Below are positions 61,180-64,000 of a DNA stretch of 64,000 nucleotides, piece by piece. The DNA is taken from the NCBI RefSeq assembly GCF_014109725.1, contig NZ_CP058554.1:5022001-5086000 (forward strand), in the 5' to 3' direction. The DNA comes from Comamonas piscis. Its GTDB lineage: Bacteria > Pseudomonadota > Gammaproteobacteria > Burkholderiales > Burkholderiaceae_C. A program made the translations under genes and the position numbers. Positions within the stretch are counted from its first letter, which is position 1; every line of letters begins with the position of its first letter. The notes under the pieces are model-generated. The model made no database searches and was not told the origin of the DNA. It saw only the letters and a list, made by a program, of their open reading frames with translations.

Positions 61180-62781
61180 TCAGTAGGCGACGGCCTGGCC
61201 ATCCTTGCGCGGATCGGAGCCGGCGACATAGTGCCCGCCCTCGCGCAGAATCAGCTGCGCACCGCCAAAGGCGAACACGCCATGGCCTTCTTCGATGGTC
61301 ACCTCATGGCCCAGCGCGCGCAGCGCGGCAATCACCTGCGGATCAAAACCCAGCTCGACGGAGACCTGGTTGCCACCGGTCACCCGCCAGCGCGGTGCGT
61401 CTGCAGCGGCTTGCGGGTTCTGGCCATAGCGCAGCACGCGCACGGCCATTTGCACATGGCCTTGGCTTTGCATCGGGCCGCCCATCACGCCAAAGGCCAT
61501 CTGTGGCGAGCCATCGGCATGCATCGCAAAGGCGGGGATGATGGTGTGCGAAGGACGCTTGCCCGGCGCCACCTGGTTGGCGTGGCCCGCCTCGGTGGTA
61601 AAGCCGGCGCCTCGGTTTTGCAGGCTGATGCCAGTGCCCGGCACCACCACGCCCGAGCCAAAACCCATGTAGTTGGACTGGATGAAGGACACCATCATGC
61701 CGCTCTCGTCGCAGGCCGTCAGGTAGACGGTGCCGCCCGGCTTGGGCGCGCCATAGCTGGCAACCTTGGCCTTGCTGCGGTCGATCAGCTTCGCGCGCTC
61801 GGTCAGATAGGCGGGGTTCAGCAGGTCTTGCTGAGGCTGGACGCGCATATGGTCGATATCGGCGTTGTACTCGGCCAGGTCGGCCAGCGCCAGCTTCATC
61901 GCCTCGATCTGCAGGTGCACGGTTTCGGCGCTGTCCAGCGGCTGGTCGCCAATGCCGATGGCATCGAGCAGGCCCAGCGCGATCAGCGCAGCAATGCCCT
62001 GGCCATTGGGCGGAATCTCATGCACTACCGAGTCGCCAAAGGGCTGGGCCACCGTGCCCACCCAGTCGCAGCGGTGGGCGGCCAGGTCCTCGGTCGTCAT
62101 CACGCCGCCGTTGGCCTGGCTGTGGGCCGCCATCTTTTGCGCCAGCGCGCCCCGGTAATAGGATTCACCCAGGGTCTCGGCAATCTCCTCCAAGGTGCGG
62201 GCATGGGCCTCGCTTTGGAACCAGCTGCCCGCCTGCGGTGCCTGGCCCTCCGGCGCAAAGCATTCCTTGAAGCCCGGCTGGTCACCCAGCTTGGCGAAGC
62301 CCAGAGCCCAGAGCTTGGCAATCGTCGGCGATACCGCAAAGCCATGGCGCGCATAGTCGATCGCCGGTTGCGCCACTTGCGCAAAAGGCAGCTTGCCAAA
62401 GCGCTTGGACAGCTCTACCCAGCCAGAGACTACGCCCGGCACGGTGACCGCATTCCAGCCCTTTTCAGGGATGCCGCCGAGCTTGTCGAAGTATTCCGGC
62501 GTCCAGCCCGCAGGCGCGCGGCCCGAGGCGTTCAGGCCATGCAGCTCTTGGCCGTCCCAGACAATCGCAAAGGCATCGCTGCCAATGCCGCAGCCCGTGG
62601 GCTCCACCACCGTCAAGGTCATCGCGGCGGCCAGCGCCGCATCTACCGCATTGCCGCCTGCTTGCAGCATGCGCAGGCCCGCTTGCGCGGCCAGCGGTTG
62701 CGAGGTGCTCACCACATTGCGGCCCAGTACGGGCGAGCGCTGCGAGGCATAGGGCTGGGCCCAGTCTTTCACGGTTGTCAT
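61180..62781 (-). CDS. gamma-glutamyltransferase family protein, probably cytoplasmic
   Basis: A 533-residue N-terminal-nucleophile hydrolase of the GGT family. The expected autoprocessing/nucleophile Thr is in GGTVYLTACDESGMMVSFIQ near residue 350; other segments are MLQAGGNAVDAALAAAMTLTVVEP (~40-65), GCGIGSDAF and GAGFTTEAGHANQ. No signal peptide precedes MTTVKDWAQPYASQR, unlike periplasmic GGT, so it may act on intracellular gamma-glutamyl compounds or amides. It is 74 bp after the TTT receptor on the same strand. Substrate is unknown. Confidence 0.9.
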   Translation of the reverse strand: MTTVKDWAQPYASQRSPVLGRNVVSTSQPLAAQAGLRMLQAGGNAVDAALAAAMTLTVVEPTGCGIGSDAFAIVWDGQELHGLNASGRAPAGWTPEYFDKLGGIPEKGWNAVTVPGVVSGWVELSKRFGKLPFAQVAQPAIDYARHGFAVSPTIAKLWALGFAKLGDQPGFKECFAPEGQAPQAGSWFQSEAHARTLEEIAETLGESYYRGALAQKMAAHSQANGGVMTTEDLAAHRCDWVGTVAQPFGDSVVHEIPPNGQGIAALIALGLLDAIGIGDQPLDSAETVHLQIEAMKLALADLAEYNADIDHMRVQPQQDLLNPAYLTERAKLIDRSKAKVASYGAPKPGGTVYLTACDESGMMVSFIQSNYMGFGSGVVVPGTGISLQNRGAGFTTEAGHANQVAPGKRPSHTIIPAFAMHADGSPQMAFGVMGGPMQSQGHVQMAVRVLRYGQNPQAAADAPRWRVTGGNQVSVELGFDPQVIAALRALGHEVTIEEGHGVFAFGGAQLILREGGHYVAGSDPRKDGQAVAY

Positions 62782-62855
62782 GTCTTGTCTTTCTGAATGC
62801 AATCGAGATGGCAGCCGGGGCGGCAACGACCGCCAGAGGCTTGTGGTGGCAACGC

Positions 62856-63875
62856 TTAGTCGAGCGTGATGTGGTTGTCCTGGATGACCTTGGCCCAGCG
62901 GGCGCTGTCGGCCTTCACCAGATCGGCAAACTGCGCTGGCGTGCCAGGTTTGGCCACTTCGGCACCGAGCTTGGCCAGGCTGGCGATAACTTCGGGGTTT
63001 TGCATGGCCTTGTTGAAGGCGGCATTGATCTTGGCGGTCAGCTCGGGCTTCAGGCCCGCAGGCGCATAGACGCCAAACCAGGTCACCGACGCGTAGCCGG
63101 GCAGGCCAGATTCGGCCACCGTAGGCAACTGAGGGGCCAACTGGGTGCGCTCGGCGCTGGTGACGGCCAGCGCACGCAGGCGGCCGCTGGCAACATGGGG
63201 CATGCCGGTGGGGATGGAGTCAAACAGCATATGCACCTGGCCGGTGGCCAAGTCGCTGATCGACTGGGCCGTTCCCTTGTAAGGAACATGGGTCAAGGTA
63301 ATGCCCGCCTGGGCCGCAAAGGCAGCGGTGTTCAGGTGGACGATGGTGCCATTGCCGCTGGTGGCGTAGTTCAGCTTGCCGGGGTTGGCCTTGGCATAGC
63401 TGATCAGCTCCTGCACGGTCTTGACCGGCAGCGCGTTGGTGACCAGCAGCACGCTGGCGGCATCGGCCACATGGGCGATCGGGGTGAAGTCCTTGTCGGC
63501 GCGGTAGGCCAGCTTGGGCATCAGGTGCGGCGAGATCGCATGGGTGCTGCTGGTGGTGAACAGCAGGGTGTAGCCATCGGCGCTGGCCTTGGCGGCCTCG
63601 GCCGTGCCAATGGTGCCGCCCGCGCCCGGGCGGTTGTCGATCACCAGCGACTGGCCCAGCTCCTGCGACACCTTTTGCGCCACGACGCGGGCCACCAGGT
63701 CGGTCGCGCCGCTGGGCGGAAAGGGCACGATGACGCGGATCGCGCGCTCAGGCCATTGGCCGCCTTGCGCAGCGGCGAAAGGAGACAGCACAGCCAGCGC
63801 CGTGCCAGCCACCAGGCCGGCGAGCAGTGGCCGGCGGCCAGGCATGTGAGAAGAAAGCAAAGGGGTAGTTGGCAT
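62856..63875 (-). CDS. tripartite tricarboxylate transporter (Bug) receptor
   Basis: A 339-residue periplasmic receptor. Signal peptide RRPLLAGLVAGTALAVLSPFAAA ends near residue 36. The mature part begins QWPERAIRVIVPFPPSGATDLVAR and has PGAGGTIGTAEAAKA, SSTHAISPHL and HVPYKGTAQSISDLATGQVHMLFDS, the Bug family hallmarks. Without tctAB genes nearby it belongs to the large class of orphan Bug proteins. ATG 63875 was taken; ATG 63845 would also retain the signal. It precedes the gamma-glutamyltransferase gene, hinting at a shared substrate. The remaining 63876-64000 shows no gene. Confidence 0.9.
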   Translation of the reverse strand: MPTTPLLSSHMPGRRPLLAGLVAGTALAVLSPFAAAQGGQWPERAIRVIVPFPPSGATDLVARVVAQKVSQELGQSLVIDNRPGAGGTIGTAEAAKASADGYTLLFTTSSTHAISPHLMPKLAYRADKDFTPIAHVADAASVLLVTNALPVKTVQELISYAKANPGKLNYATSGNGTIVHLNTAAFAAQAGITLTHVPYKGTAQSISDLATGQVHMLFDSIPTGMPHVASGRLRALAVTSAERTQLAPQLPTVAESGLPGYASVTWFGVYAPAGLKPELTAKINAAFNKAMQNPEVIASLAKLGAEVAKPGTPAQFADLVKADSARWAKVIQDNHITLD

Positions 63876-64000
63876 GGTGGTTAGCGAGTTGCAAAACATC
63901 TGCGAAGCACTCTGCGCTTGTGGCGCGGGCCAGAACAACCGGTTCTTATGCGCCCACAGCGGGTGTGCCATGCGCGCGAGGGCAAAGGCGCCTGCGTGAA

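Overview
The window is ordinary, GC-rich chromosomal DNA of a betaproteobacterium, most likely a member of the Comamonadaceae close to Comamonas. This rests on protein-level recognition: a PhaM-type PHB granule protein, a hybrid aerobic CoA-thioester aromatic pathway, a Burkholderiales-type OxyR/RecG neighbourhood, an IPTL-CTERM surface protein, a Bug-type solute receptor, and the family's usual long-stem hairpin repeat (GATAGCTA...TAGCTATTTTT). No rRNA, CRISPR array, prophage, transposase or integrase was seen.

Layout. (1) 1-5030: a leftward catabolic operon: flavin monooxygenase/old-yellow-enzyme fusion, SDR, enoyl-CoA hydratase and an acyl-CoA dehydrogenase cut by the left edge. A divergent MarR regulator faces it across a strong palindrome. 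The set fits aerobic 2-aminobenzoyl-CoA degradation. (2) 5118-22882: mixed housekeeping and accessory genes: UspA, Tgt, a MASE1-GGDEF cyclase, a small envelope operon (YiaA-like, secreted hydrophobic protein, DUF2145), an orphan homodimeric 2-oxoacid dehydrogenase E1, an amino-acid receptor, a dienelactone hydrolase, an in-frame CREST/MFS/acyltransferase ORF with a divergent XRE regulator, a FIST protein, PhaM and a VOC protein. (3) 22997-23400: two identical initiator tRNA genes in a 115-bp direct repeat. (4) 23578-32343: a leftward spc-alpha ribosomal block from rplN to rplQ including secY and rpoA, with its own promoter and detached from the S10 operon. (5) 32570-37636: a glycerol cluster, glpD divergent from glpR-glpK, then aqpZ. 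(6) 37783-41449: a phytase-like esterase lipoprotein, proC, and an aspartate carbamoyltransferase carrying an N-terminal helix-turn-helix. (7) 41701-55821: a 1690-residue secreted nuclease, ubiA, a PAP2 phosphatase, oxyR, recG with a basic N-terminal tail, an osmolyte-type receptor/permease fusion, queA and an FHA protein. (8) 55892-63875: a complete siderophore ABC importer behind a Fur-like box, a DMT exporter, a gamma-glutamyltransferase and a TTT-type receptor.

How the parts work together. Catabolic and uptake units each sit beside a plausible local control: MarR palindrome for the aminobenzoyl-CoA operon, TTCG repeats for glp, a Fur box for iron, an OxyR-type half operator for oxyR. The most unusual unit is pyrB. 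Its product has an extra ~83-residue N-terminal segment with a lambda-repressor-like helix-turn-helix, and its promoter carries two ACGC-N3-GCGT palindromes whose centres are 31 bp apart, one overlapping a TATAAT box; a third palindrome of the same form lies just after the gene. This suggests, but does not prove, an enzyme that represses its own gene.
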